The translations under genes and the position numbers were made by a program. Shown in pieces: positions 49,228 through 58,260 of a DNA stretch of 64,000 nucleotides. The notes beneath the pieces are model-generated. The model was not told the origin of the DNA and did not search any database. It worked only from the letters and a program-made list of their open reading frames with translations. Source of the stretch: Pyxidicoccus sp. MSG2. GTDB taxonomy: Bacteria; Myxococcota; Myxococcia; Myxococcales; Myxococcaceae. Numbering within the stretch: position 1 is the stretch's first letter; each line of letters starts with the position of its first letter. The stretch covers positions 2,914,001-2,978,000 of the forward strand of contig NZ_JAPNKC010000001.1 in the NCBI RefSeq assembly GCF_026626705.1, in the 5' to 3' direction.

Positions 49228-50388
49228 TCACGCCGGCTGCTTCATCGCCGAGCGCTTCTTGTCGAAGGCGGCCAGCGTGGTCGCAATCTCCTGGTTCACC
49301 GCGCGCAACATGTCCTGCTTCTCGCGGAACGGGAGGAAGGCGCTCTTGAAGCCGGAGACGATGATGGTGACCAGGTCCTCCAGCGACAGGCCCAGCTCCT
49401 TGTGCGCCACCCACAGCTCCTTCGTCACCGTGGTGTCGGTGATGAGGCGGTTGTCGGTGTTGATGGTCACCCGCAGGCCGTAGTCGAAGTAGAACTTCAG
49501 CGGGTGCGCCGCGAGGCTGGACACCGCGCCCGTCTGCACGTTGGACGTCGGGCAGACCTCCAGCGGAATCCGGTGGTCGTTGACGTAGTTGAGCAAATCG
49601 CCGTCCTCGCGCAGCCGCGTGCCGTGGCCGATGCGGTGCGCGCCCAGGTTGTGGATGGCCTGGGAGATGGACTCGGGGCCGTAGGCCTCGCCCGCGTGCG
49701 CGGTGCAGTTGACGTTGTTCTTGAGGATGAGCTGGAAGGCGTCGCGGTGGTCCTTGGCGGGGAAGCTCGCCTCGGCACCGGCGAGGTCGAAGCCGATGAC
49801 GCCCCGGTTCTTGTAGGCCACGGACAGCTCGGCCAGCCGCATGGACGTCTGCGGGTTGATGTGGCGGATGCCGCAGACGATGACGCCACACTTGATGCCC
49901 GTCTCGCGCTTGGCGGCACGCAGGCCCTCCAGCACCGAGTCGATGACGGTGGTCATCTTCAGGCCCTTCTGGAGGTGGAGCGCGGGTGAGTAGCGCACCT
50001 CCAGCCAGCGCACGTTCTCCGCGGCGGCGTCCACCGCCAGCTCGTACGCGGCGCGGTAGAGCGCGTCCGCCGTCTGGAGCACGGAGAGCGTCACGTCGAA
50101 GGCGACGAGGTACTCCTCCAGGCTCTTGCACACCTGGCCCATGTGGATGGCCTTGGCCAGGCCGTCCTCGGTGTCCGCGGGCAGCTTCACCTTCTGCTGC
50201 TCGGCCAGCTCCAGAATCGTCTTCACCCGCATGGAGCCGTCGAGGTGGCAGTGCAGGTCCGTCTTGGGCAGCGCGAGGAGCAGCTCCTCCGTCACCGCCA
50301 GCGTCGGGGGCGGCACGAAGTCCGTCCGCCGGGCGGAGGAGGGGATGCCGGTCGCGTTGGGAAACTCGTCTTCACGAATGGTAGGCAT
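49228..50388 (-). CDS. add: adenosine deaminase
   Basis: A 386-residue zinc hydrolase converting adenosine to inosine. LPKTDLHCHLDGSMR gives the two zinc His, CTAHAGEAYGP the His/Glu, AHRIGHGTRL the next His and VTINTDNRL the Asp ligand. ATG 50388 has AAGGAAGGA upstream; the frame extends to 50478. It is divergent from the lipoprotein gene at 50424. Members of this branch also act on related purines. Confidence 0.92.
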   Translation of the reverse strand: MPTIREDEFPNATGIPSSARRTDFVPPPTLAVTEELLLALPKTDLHCHLDGSMRVKTILELAEQQKVKLPADTEDGLAKAIHMGQVCKSLEEYLVAFDVTLSVLQTADALYRAAYELAVDAAAENVRWLEVRYSPALHLQKGLKMTTVIDSVLEGLRAAKRETGIKCGVIVCGIRHINPQTSMRLAELSVAYKNRGVIGFDLAGAEASFPAKDHRDAFQLILKNNVNCTAHAGEAYGPESISQAIHNLGAHRIGHGTRLREDGDLLNYVNDHRIPLEVCPTSNVQTGAVSSLAAHPLKFYFDYGLRVTINTDNRLITDTTVTKELWVAHKELGLSLEDLVTIIVSGFKSAFLPFREKQDMLRAVNQEIATTLAAFDKKRSAMKQPA

Positions 50389-50423
50389 GGTCGAAGTTCC
50401 TTCCTTGCGCCATCCTCCAAACC

Positions 50424-51521
50424 ATGTCGCCCCGCGCCTGTCCATGCATGCCACTGTTGCCGGCCCTGGCGCTGACATTGGTCGCCACCGTGGGATGCCG
50501 GGAGCCGGCGGACACGGCCTTCCGCTATTCCACGGATGCCTCCTCGCGCGCCGGGCTGGTCGCCTTGGCGGACGGCGTCATCACCGGCAACGAGGCCGGC
50601 GCCGTGGTGCGCCTGGACCGGGACGGACGCGGGGTGTGGCGGGTGTCGCTCGGCCGGGAGGTGGCCACGCGGCCCGCGCTGGCCGGTGACAGCGTCATCG
50701 TGGGCACGGTGGCGGGAGACGTGGTGCGGCTGGGACTGGAGGACGGCGCGGAGCGCTGGCGCCTCACCGGCGAGCCCCCCGTCCTCACTCCCGCAGTGGT
50801 GGATGAGGCGCGCACCTCCGTGTACTTCGTGGCCCCGGACGGGGCCGTGCGCGCGTACGCGGTGGACACGGGCAAGGTGCGGTGGCGGTCCCCCGCTCCC
50901 AAGGCCACCGAGCCCGCCCCGGACACCCCTCGCGGCCTTCCGGCCCCCGTCCTGGCGGAGGGGCTCCTGGTGGTGGCGCGGGGGAGCGCGGGGCTTGTGG
51001 CCCTGTCCACGGCCGACGGGACGCAGGCCTGGACGCGAGACGTTCGGGACGTGGTGGGGATGGAGGTATGGCGGGACGGGCTCTACGTCAGCACGCGCCC
51101 GGGGCGGCTCGTGGCACTCCGGGTGAAGGACGGGAGCCCGCTGTGGGAGCAGGCCGTGGCGGAGAGCCTCACCGGGCCTCCGGCCATGGCGCTGGGGACG
51201 CTGTGGGTCGGGGCCGAGACGCCCTCGCCCATGCTGGTGGGGCTGGAGCGGGAGAGCGGCAAGGAGGTGGCGCGAGTCACCCTGCCCGCCCCGCTCCTCA
51301 CCCGGGTGGCGTCGATTCGCGGGGAATTGCTGCTCGTCCCCACCAGTGGGCGCGAGGGGCGGCTCCTCGTGCTGAAGCCGCCGGCCTGGGAGCGCGCCTT
51401 CGCGCTGCGCACGGACACGCCGCTGCGCACCCCTCCCGTGGTGCTGGGGGACGAGTTCTTCGTGCTGGGCCTGGACGGGCGGGTGCTGGCGTGGCGGCTG
51501 AAGCCTCCCGAGGAGAAGTGA
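50424..51521 (+). CDS. PQQ-like beta-propeller lipoprotein
   Basis: A 365-residue protein with a lipobox (LTLVATVGC, Cys about 25). The body is a series of BamB/PQQ-type blades: GVITGNEAGAVVRLDRDGRGVWRV, SVIVGTVAGDVVRLGLEDGAERWRL, VYFVAPDGAVRAYAVDTGKVRWR, LVALSTADGTQAWTRD, RLVALRVKDGSPLWEQ and LVGLERESGKEVAR. BamB works in outer-membrane protein assembly, but many propellers of this kind have other roles. It starts 36 bases from the divergent adenosine deaminase start. Confidence 0.85.
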   Translation: MSPRACPCMPLLPALALTLVATVGCREPADTAFRYSTDASSRAGLVALADGVITGNEAGAVVRLDRDGRGVWRVSLGREVATRPALAGDSVIVGTVAGDVVRLGLEDGAERWRLTGEPPVLTPAVVDEARTSVYFVAPDGAVRAYAVDTGKVRWRSPAPKATEPAPDTPRGLPAPVLAEGLLVVARGSAGLVALSTADGTQAWTRDVRDVVGMEVWRDGLYVSTRPGRLVALRVKDGSPLWEQAVAESLTGPPAMALGTLWVGAETPSPMLVGLERESGKEVARVTLPAPLLTRVASIRGELLLVPTSGREGRLLVLKPPAWERAFALRTDTPLRTPPVVLGDEFFVLGLDGRVLAWRLKPPEEK

Positions 51522-51530
51522 GCCGGAGGC

Positions 51531-52736
51531 TCAGGCGGTACCGCCGTCCCAGTCGACTTTGTAGGCGTACACCCAGGCATTCGCCTCCGCCGCGCGCTTG
51601 AGGAAGAGCGGCAGGAGCCTGTCCCGGAACCACGCGCCGACGGGGCCGGGTGCACCCTTCGTGTTGCCGGTGCGCCGGGCCTGCCGCGTCAGCTTCTCCA
51701 CGCGCTCCTTGCGCAGGCCCTGGTAGCGGGCGAAGGCGGCCTCCGGCTCCGGGGTGTCCCTCAGGCACCGGGCCAGCATGAGCGCGTCCTCCATGGCCAT
51801 CGACGCGCCCTGCCCCACGTGAGGCGACGTGGCGTGCGCGGCATCTCCCACGAGGCAGACGCGCCCCTGGTGCCAGCGCGGCAGGAAGGGGATGTCGTGG
51901 ATGGGGTAGCAGGAGATGCTGGCCTCCTCAGTCGCGCGGATGATGTCGGGGATGGGCGAGGCGTCATCGGCGTGTAGCGCCAGCAACCGCTCCTTCCAGG
52001 CTCCGGCGATGGCGGGCTTCAGTGAGCCTCGCGCGGGCTCCTCGGCCTGGGACTCGTTGCTGAACCAGTACACCTCCCCGGACGGGGCGACGCAGTAGCC
52101 AAAGAAGGCCCGCCGCCCGAAGGTCATCTGCATCAGGCCGCCCGGCGGGGCAGGTATGGCGCAGCGGGAGAAGCCGCCCCACCCCAGCAGCCCCGTGTAC
52201 TCGGGCCCCTTGGCGCCCGGGAGCAGGAGCTCGCGCGTGCGCGAGCGCAGGCCGTCACAGCCGAGGAGGAAGTCCCCTCTCGCGGTACTGCCATCCTTGA
52301 AGCGGGCCTCGACGCCGTCGGCGGTGGAGTCGAAGGACTCGAGGGCCCTGCCCAGCTCCACCCGGATGCCCCGGCGGAGTGCCTCCTCGCGCAGCACCCG
52401 GTGCAGCAGGCCCCGCTTGATGACCAGGCTCGCGGCGCCGTAGCGCCGCTCCTCGGGCCCGTTGTCCATCACCCCGATGCGCCGTCCCGCCCCATTCCAG
52501 AAGGCGATGCCGCCGCACGGAAAGCCCGCTGCCTGGACCTGGGCGTCGACACCCAGCGTCTTGAGCACGTTGACGCCGTTGGGCGCCAGGTTCAGGAAGG
52601 CGCCCGCCTCGTCCATGGCGTCGCTCCGGGCCTCGTAGATGACCGACTCGATGCCCGCGCGCTGCAGCGCCATGGCCACCACCGGCCCTGCGATGCCACA
52701 GCCCGTTATCAATGCGTGTCCGTTCCTCGTGCGCAT
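51531..52736 (-). CDS. FAD-dependent aromatic-type monooxygenase
   Basis: A 401-residue flavoprotein. HALITGCGIAGPVVAMALQRAG binds the ADP part of FAD, LLGCDGLRSRTREL is the DG motif and VCLVGDAAHATSPHVGQGASMAMEDA the GD motif of class A monooxygenases. Members hydroxylate aromatic or polyketide-like substrates using NAD(P)H. The MarR-AraC-like regulator gene lies upstream on the same strand with 229 bases between, so it may control this gene. Confidence 0.9.
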   Translation of the reverse strand: MRTRNGHALITGCGIAGPVVAMALQRAGIESVIYEARSDAMDEAGAFLNLAPNGVNVLKTLGVDAQVQAAGFPCGGIAFWNGAGRRIGVMDNGPEERRYGAASLVIKRGLLHRVLREEALRRGIRVELGRALESFDSTADGVEARFKDGSTARGDFLLGCDGLRSRTRELLLPGAKGPEYTGLLGWGGFSRCAIPAPPGGLMQMTFGRRAFFGYCVAPSGEVYWFSNESQAEEPARGSLKPAIAGAWKERLLALHADDASPIPDIIRATEEASISCYPIHDIPFLPRWHQGRVCLVGDAAHATSPHVGQGASMAMEDALMLARCLRDTPEPEAAFARYQGLRKERVEKLTRQARRTGNTKGAPGPVGAWFRDRLLPLFLKRAAEANAWVYAYKVDWDGGTA

Positions 52737-52965
52737 CCGTGTTCCCTCCTGGGACCTGATGCGCCGAGTGTTGCTTCAGCCCGCAGGGCGCTTCTTTCCA
52801 GCGCTTGCCGGCGATTGCCCGTTCTTGCGGCGTTGTTGCGGCCATGCGCCACGGCCCTGCATCTCCGTGAGGGCGATACGCCGCTCCGACCGGATACGCC
52901 AGATGCGGCGACCGCCATGGGCGCGTGCTTGCGCAGCAACCATGCATCGTCGCCGTACGTCGCGG

Positions 52966-53838
52966 CTATGCGCCGTCCCCACCGGCGCCGGCACCTCGGC
53001 GGAATCGCGCCGGAGTGAAGCCCGTCGCCCTGCGGAACGCGGTGGTGAGGCGGCTCTGCGAGCTGAAGCCACACGCGAGCGCGATGTCCGCGAGGGGCAA
53101 TTCCGTGTCGCGGAGAAGCTCCTGCGCCTTCTCCACACGGAGCCGCTCCACGTAGGCCCTGGGCGTTTCCCCCGTCGAGGACTTGAAGGCCCGGGCGAAG
53201 TGGTACGGGCTGAGCTGCGCGCGCTCCGCCAGGTCGGCCAGCCGGAGCGGGCCGTCCAGGTGCGCGACGGCGAAGAGGTGGACGCGCCGCACCGCCGCCG
53301 GGGAGAGGCCCCCTCGCGAGCGGTTGGGCCTCGGGCGGCTCGATGCGGGCTCGGCCGCGAGCGCACGGAGGCGAGCCGTGTGCTCTTCCTGGATGGCCCG
53401 CGCCTCGGAGAGGAAGCGGGCCACCACCTTCAAGTCGCTCATGCGCCACGTGGAGAAGCGACGAAAGCCCTCGTCGCGCAGGGGCCCCCAGAGGCTCTCA
53501 ATCCATTCCAGCGCGTGCGAGGTGAGTTCCACCCGCGCCTCACGTCGGGCGTCCACGGCGGAGCGCGCACGGACGTAGCCCGCCAACTCCAGCCGGTCGA
53601 GCACGGCCGCGTGCTCGCGCGCACCCAGCCCCGCGGCGGTGGCCAGCTCCGACTCCGTGGCGGGCCCGTAGCGCAGCCGGTCCAGGTACTGCAGCTCGGT
53701 CCGCCCGAGCGCGAGCACCACCCCGGCGGCATCGTTGACGGACTCGGCGGCGCTCTGGAAGAGCGGCACCGCCTGCGCGAACTCGGCGAACAGCGCTTCA
53801 CGCTTCGCGTTGCCGCGCCGGGAGGGTGCCTGGGCCAT
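52966..53838 (-). CDS. regulator fusing a MarR-type winged helix to an AraC HTH domain
   Basis: A 290-residue protein. Residues about 20-150 read like MarR (TELQYLDRLRYGPATESELATAAGLGAREHAAVLDRLELAGYVRARSAVDARR). Residues about 185-285 are an AraC/XylS pair of HTH motifs (LADLAERAQLSPYHFARAFKSSTGETPRAYVERLRVEKAQELL and LADIALACGFSSQSRLTTAFRRATGFTPARFR). The linker is Arg/Pro-rich. No ligand domain of the usual AraC kind is present, so the MarR part may sense the signal. Likely target: the monooxygenase gene downstream. Confidence 0.88.
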   Translation of the reverse strand: MAQAPSRRGNAKREALFAEFAQAVPLFQSAAESVNDAAGVVLALGRTELQYLDRLRYGPATESELATAAGLGAREHAAVLDRLELAGYVRARSAVDARREARVELTSHALEWIESLWGPLRDEGFRRFSTWRMSDLKVVARFLSEARAIQEEHTARLRALAAEPASSRPRPNRSRGGLSPAAVRRVHLFAVAHLDGPLRLADLAERAQLSPYHFARAFKSSTGETPRAYVERLRVEKAQELLRDTELPLADIALACGFSSQSRLTTAFRRATGFTPARFRRGAGAGGDGA

Positions 53839-53914
53839 GGAGCCTTGAACTCTGCCACGGCACGCCGGGCCCCGCAGCCGTCAGGGATGCGTGAGTCGAC
53901 GCGTCCCTGTGAAT

Positions 53915-54000
53915 GCGCCCGGCCGAAGAGGCCCTACACGCTTTGGACTTCGCTGGTTCGAATCCAGCCCCCTCCGCCATACGGAGGGGTAGACGGGCGC
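53915..54000 (+). ncRNA. reduced Y-RNA/tRNA-like element (third copy)
   Basis: Shares a 24-base identity (53915-53938) with the RNA at 61663-61800. The lower stem GCGCCCG (53915-53921) pairs with CGGGCGC (53994-54000). Inside are a T arm GCTGG-TTCGAAT-CCAGC (53952-53968) and a capped acceptor stem CCCCTCCG-CCATA-CGGAGGGG (53969-53989), with CCA in the loop as at a tRNA 3' end. The D arm, anticodon-like arm and the partner of the upper stem are missing, and there is no T tract. It ends six bases from the opposed uvrD stop. Probably a shortened or decaying relative. Confidence 0.5.
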
Positions 54001-54005
54001 GTAAC

Positions 54006-56315
54006 TCACCCCGGAATCAGGAAGCGGGCGATGACGCGCTTGAGGCCCACGCCTCCGCCGAACTCCACCGTCACCTTCGCATTCGGCCCGTTGCCGTCCG
54101 TGGACACCACGCGGCCGGTGCCGAACTGCTCGTGGCGCACGCGCATGCCGCGCACGTCGCCGCCCACCCCGTCCATGTCCGACGCCTGCGAGTACGAGCG
54201 GTCGATGCGCGGCCCGTCGTCCTCGTCCCACGTGCGCTTGCGCGGCGCCACCGCGACGGCACGGGGCGGCTCGGGCACGTCCTGCTCGCTGATGCCGAAG
54301 AGCGCCGGCGGCACGTCCCTCAGGAAGCGGCTGGGCGGGTTGTAGCGCAGCTCTCCGAACAGCGAGCGGCACTGCGCCAGGCTCACGAACAGCCGCTTGC
54401 GCGCGCGGGTGAAGCCCACGTAGCAGAGGCGCCGCTCCTCGGCCATGTCCTCGCTGTCGTCCGGGTCCTCGCCCTTGAGTGCGCGCGCGTGCGGGAAGAC
54501 GCCGTCCTCCAGGCCGGTGAGGAACACCGCGTCGAACTCCAGGCCCTTCGCCGCGTGCAGCGTCATCAGCGCCACCCGGCCCTCGCCCACCTCCGCGTCC
54601 GCCTCGCCCACCAGCGAAATCTGCTCCAGGAAGGCCTGCAGCGGCGGCGTGTCCGCCGTCAGCGGCGCCGCGTCCACCTCCGGCGGCACCTCCGCCGGGG
54701 CGTTCTGCGCCGCCTGCACCGCCGCGGCCGCGCGGTTCAAGTCGAACTCCTGCGCCGCGCCCAGGAACTCCTTCAAGTTCTCCGCGCGCGTCTGGGACTC
54801 GTCGCTGCCCTCGGCCTGCAGCGTCTCCACCAGCTTCGTCTCGCGCAGCATCTGGTCCACCGCGCTCGCCGCATCCTTCGTGTCCTGCGCGAAGGCGGTC
54901 AGCGAGGCCAGCAGGTTGCGGAAGACCTTCAGCCGCTTCGTCGCCGTGGCGTTGAGCGCGGGGATTTCCTCCGGCTGCGCCAGCGCCTCGTAGAGGCTCA
55001 CGCCCTTCGAGTTGGCATGGTCCGTCACCCGCTCCACCGTGGTGTCGCCGATGCCGCGCGCCGGCGTGTTGATGATGCGCAGCAGGTCCGCGTCCGACTT
55101 CGGGTTCACCATCAGCCGCAGGTACGCGGAAGCGTCGCGCACCTCCGCCCGGTCATAGAAGCTGCGCCCGCTCACCAGCGTGTACGGCACCCGCGCCAGC
55201 CGCAGCGCCTCTTCCAGCACGCGGCTCTGCGCGTTCACCCGGTAGAACACCGCCATGCTGGAGAACTTGATGAAGCCCTCCCGCTGGAGCGCCAGAACCT
55301 GCCGCGCCACCTCCTGCGCCTCGGAGCGCTCGTCGCGGTTGAGCAGCAGGCTCAGCGTCTGGCCCTTCTGCCGCTCCGACCAGAGCTTCTTCGGCATGCG
55401 CCGCGCGTTCTTGCTGATGACCTCGTGCGCCGCCGTGAGGATGTTCTGGTCCGAGCGGTAGTTCTGCTCCAGCTTCACCACCTTCGCGCCCGGGTACTGC
55501 TGCGGGAAGTTGAGGATGTTGTCCACGTTGGCGCCGCGCCAGCGGTAGATGGACTGGTCGTCGTCGCCCACCACCACCAGGTTCGCCGACGGCGGCGGCG
55601 CCAGCTGCTTGAGCAGCTCGTACTGCACCGGGTTGGTGTCCTGGAACTCGTCCACCAGCACGTGGTGGAAGCGGCGCCGGTAGTTCTCCAGCACCTCCGG
55701 CCGCGTGCGGAACAGCGTCACCAGGAGCAGCAGCAAATCACCGAAGTCCACCGCGTTCGCCGTGCGCAGCCGCTCCTGATAGGCCGCATACACCTTGCGG
55801 ATGAGCTGGCCGCGCTCGTCCCCAGGCTCCACCTGCATGTGCTGCGGCAGGCGCGCCGCGTTCTTCTCCTGGTCGATGCGGTGCAGGATTTCGCGCGGCT
55901 GCATGGGCACCTCGATGCCCGCGTCGCGCATGGCCCGCTTCACCACGTTGAGCTGGTCCCCGTCGTCGTAGATGACGAACGAGCGGGTGAGCCCCACGTG
56001 CTCCGCCTCGCGGCGCAGAATCATGGCCGCGGACGAGTGGAACGTGCTCACCACCAGGTCGTTCGCCTGGGCACCGAGCAGGTGGGTGAGGCGCTCGCGC
56101 ATCTCGCGTGCGGCCTTGTTCGTGAAGGTGACGGCGAGAATGCGCCACGGGAAGACGCGGCGGACCATCACCAGGTGCGCCACCCGGCGGGTGATGACGC
56201 GCGTCTTGCCGCTGCCGGCGCCCGACAGGACGAGCAGGGGACCGTCGCCGTGCAGCACGGCCTCGCGCTGGGGCGGGTTCAGGTCTTCGAGGAGGGCGGA
56301 TTCGTGGGGGTTCAC
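54006..56315 (-). CDS. uvrD: UvrD/PcrA-type superfamily 1 DNA helicase
   Basis: A 769-residue 3'-5' helicase for excision repair and related work. It starts at GTG. Walker A is LSGAGSGKTRV, motif Ia ILAVTFTNKAAREM, motif II VLVDEFQDTNPVQ, motif III VVGDDDQSIYRWRGA, motif IV VKLEQNYRS, motif V ALMTLHAAKGLEFD and motif VI CYVGFTRARKRLF. The C-terminal tail has the PcrA-type end (VRHEQFGTGRVVSTDG). An acidic insert near residue 580 (EVPPEVDAAPLTADTPP) is unusual. Confidence 0.93.
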   Translation of the reverse strand: MNPHESALLEDLNPPQREAVLHGDGPLLVLSGAGSGKTRVITRRVAHLVMVRRVFPWRILAVTFTNKAAREMRERLTHLLGAQANDLVVSTFHSSAAMILRREAEHVGLTRSFVIYDDGDQLNVVKRAMRDAGIEVPMQPREILHRIDQEKNAARLPQHMQVEPGDERGQLIRKVYAAYQERLRTANAVDFGDLLLLLVTLFRTRPEVLENYRRRFHHVLVDEFQDTNPVQYELLKQLAPPPSANLVVVGDDDQSIYRWRGANVDNILNFPQQYPGAKVVKLEQNYRSDQNILTAAHEVISKNARRMPKKLWSERQKGQTLSLLLNRDERSEAQEVARQVLALQREGFIKFSSMAVFYRVNAQSRVLEEALRLARVPYTLVSGRSFYDRAEVRDASAYLRLMVNPKSDADLLRIINTPARGIGDTTVERVTDHANSKGVSLYEALAQPEEIPALNATATKRLKVFRNLLASLTAFAQDTKDAASAVDQMLRETKLVETLQAEGSDESQTRAENLKEFLGAAQEFDLNRAAAAVQAAQNAPAEVPPEVDAAPLTADTPPLQAFLEQISLVGEADAEVGEGRVALMTLHAAKGLEFDAVFLTGLEDGVFPHARALKGEDPDDSEDMAEERRLCYVGFTRARKRLFVSLAQCRSLFGELRYNPPSRFLRDVPPALFGISEQDVPEPPRAVAVAPRKRTWDEDDGPRIDRSYSQASDMDGVGGDVRGMRVRHEQFGTGRVVSTDGNGPNAKVTVEFGGGVGLKRVIARFLIPG

Positions 56316-56437
56316 GGGAGGCTCGAAAAGGAACCCCTGCTTCTAACGTCTTTCCCCCACCGGTGGGCGTCCTTCCACCGCGCCACCGCCTGCCCGGTCC
56401 CCCCCGCGGCGTACGCTCGGGTATAAGGAAACGGCAC

Positions 56438-56923
56438 ATGTCCGACACCCCGTCCGGCCCCCCCTCCCGGCCCTCCCAGGCCGACCTGGACCGCTACGCA
56501 GAGCTCTTCAACAAGAGCCTCACCCTGCGTCACTTCGGCGCGCAGGTCTCCTTCCCGGAGGGCACCAAGGTGGTCATCAGCCTCCCCGAATTGCGCCCCG
56601 AGCACCGCGGCGGCCTGGGCAGCGGCGCGGCCGTCAACGGCGGAATCCTGGCCGCCATGTTCGACCTCGCCATCGGCTGCAGCGGCGCCCTGGTGGACCC
56701 CAGCCGCCGCTGCGCCACCGTGCAGCTCTCCATGAGCTTCGAGCGCCCCGTCACCGGCGCCGACTTCCGCGTGGAGGCGGAAATCGACAACAAGAGCGTC
56801 TCCCTCCTCTTCGCCACCGCCCGGGCCTTCGACGGGAACGGCCGCGAGTGCGCCCGCTGCCAGGGCGTCGTGAAGCTCTCCAACCTCCCCTGGCCCTCCG
56901 GCGAGAGCCCCGCCATCAACTGA
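56438..56923 (+). CDS. PaaI-type hotdog thioesterase
   Basis: A 161-residue protein. The core AAVNGGILAAMFDLAIGCSGAL is the PaaI HGG-(x)-AxxD motif with Asn in place of His, followed by the beta segment ATVQLSMSFERPVTGADFRVEAEI. It probably hydrolyses acyl-CoA. AAGGA precedes ATG 56438. Divergent from uvrD. Confidence 0.82.
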   Translation: MSDTPSGPPSRPSQADLDRYAELFNKSLTLRHFGAQVSFPEGTKVVISLPELRPEHRGGLGSGAAVNGGILAAMFDLAIGCSGALVDPSRRCATVQLSMSFERPVTGADFRVEAEIDNKSVSLLFATARAFDGNGRECARCQGVVKLSNLPWPSGESPAIN

Positions 56924-57063
56924 GCCCCGGCGTCAACCGACCTTTGGCCACTCCTCCCCACATATTCACGGCGCCCGCCGATATGTCCGGCACGGACAGT
57001 CGTTACCCGGGCACCGGGGAGCAGACCGTTCCCTCAGACGCCTCAGAGCGACGGGAAGACGGC

Positions 57064-57711
57064 ATGAGTGCAGCCGTGCAGGGCCTGCGGATGACGCTGC
57101 GGATGCCAAAGGAAGCCGAGGAGCCAGTGGAAGCCGAAGCGTCGCGTGGGGGGGACGAGGAGACCCTTGCGCGGCGTGCGCTGGCCGGCGACCGGGCGGC
57201 CTGGGATGCGTTGGTGGCACGCCACCACCGTCGGGTCGTGGTATCGCTGCTCGCCAAGGGCGTCCGGGTGGACCGGGCGCATGAGCTGGCCCAGGAGACG
57301 TGGGCGCGGCTCATCCAACAACAGCAGCGGGGGCTGCTGACGGAGCTGCGCCTGCCCAACCTCGCGCTCACCCAGGCGGCCTTCCTGGCCGCGGACGATG
57401 CCCGCCGCTCCCGGCGGGAGTCCATCTCCGGGGCGGTGGAGGAGTTGCCGGAGCGGCAGCACCCGGTGGACCCGTCGGTGTCCGCGGAGCGGCGCCTCCT
57501 GTCGGAGGAGCAGCTGTCCCGCGCCCATGCCGCGCTCGCGCAGGTGTCGCCGAGCGCGAGAACCGTCTTCCTCCTGGCCTGTGACGGCCAGGAGCTACCC
57601 CATGCCGAAGTCGCCGCGCGTGTCGGACTGTCCGTCCAGCGCGTACGACAGATCCTGTGCGAGGTTCGCAAGAAGCTGCGGACCGCGCTCGAGGAGGAGA
57701 CCCATGCTTAA
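57064..57711 (+). CDS. ECF-type sigma factor
   Basis: About 215 residues. Region 2: LAGDRAAWDALVARHHRRVVVSLLAKGVRVDRAHELAQETWARLI. Region 4: LAQVSPSARTVFLLACDGQELPHAEVAARVGLSVQRVRQILCEVRKKL, a helix-turn-helix. ATG 57064 is chosen for GGGAAGAC upstream; ATG 56983 in the same frame lacks a ribosome site. It overlaps the anti-sigma gene by eight bases and is followed by a secreted protein, the usual sigma/anti-sigma/target layout. Confidence 0.85.
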   Translation: MSAAVQGLRMTLRMPKEAEEPVEAEASRGGDEETLARRALAGDRAAWDALVARHHRRVVVSLLAKGVRVDRAHELAQETWARLIQQQQRGLLTELRLPNLALTQAAFLAADDARRSRRESISGAVEELPERQHPVDPSVSAERRLLSEEQLSRAHAALAQVSPSARTVFLLACDGQELPHAEVAARVGLSVQRVRQILCEVRKKLRTALEEETHA

Positions 57712-58249
57712 GCCCCACCTGACCCGCGACTCCGCGGAGCAATACATCCTGGGGGCACTCTCACCCGAGGCCTCGGCCGCGCTGGAGACCCACACGCTGG
57801 AGTGTGAGCCGTGCGCGAGGCTCCTGCGGGAAGAGGCCGTCCTCTCCGAGCAGCTCGAGGAGGTGGCCCAGGCGTTCCCTCGGGAGGACCGCGTCATCCG
57901 CCCCGCCCGCTGGCACGTGCGGCGCGCGGCGGCGGGCGCGGTCGGCGCGGCGCTCGCGGCGGCGGCCTCGCTGGCCCTGGTCCTGCTGCCCGGCGGCCGC
58001 GTCCACCCCCCGTCCGACGGCGTCGGAAGCGCTCTGACTTCGCCCGGCTTGGAGCTGGAGGTCGGAGCGCCGCGAGCCATCGTCGTGGCCTGTCCGGACC
58101 TGGCCACCCAGGACTCCTGCACGCAGAACGCGGCGGACCGCGGGCTGCTGGTCCAGAACCCCTGGGGCACGGGTGAGGTGCCGCGCTACGAGGCCCGCAC
58201 CGGCCTCCCCGAGGGTGCGCTGAGCGCGCGCCACCCCGTGTCGCTGTGA
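57704..58249 (+). CDS. zinc-finger anti-sigma factor (membrane)
   Basis: A 181-residue protein. The ZAS motif His30-x3-Cys34-x2-Cys37 (HTLECEPC) binds zinc and holds the sigma factor. A membrane segment lies about 75-96 (AAAGAVGAALAAAASLALVLL), then an exported domain with two Cys (ACPDLATQDSC). GAGGAGGAG precedes the start, within the end of the sigma gene. It should keep the sigma factor inactive at the membrane until an envelope signal. Confidence 0.88.
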   Translation: MLKPHLTRDSAEQYILGALSPEASAALETHTLECEPCARLLREEAVLSEQLEEVAQAFPREDRVIRPARWHVRRAAAGAVGAALAAAASLALVLLPGGRVHPPSDGVGSALTSPGLELEVGAPRAIVVACPDLATQDSCTQNAADRGLLVQNPWGTGEVPRYEARTGLPEGALSARHPVSL

Positions 58250-58260
58250 GGACCCACGTC

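Noticed and set aside
53798..53980. minus-strand small frame with GFEPAKSKACRASSAGR
   Set aside because: This is the translated antisense of the tRNA-like element, a known type of false gene. The same holds for minus-strand frames over 61620-61740 and 62400-62670.
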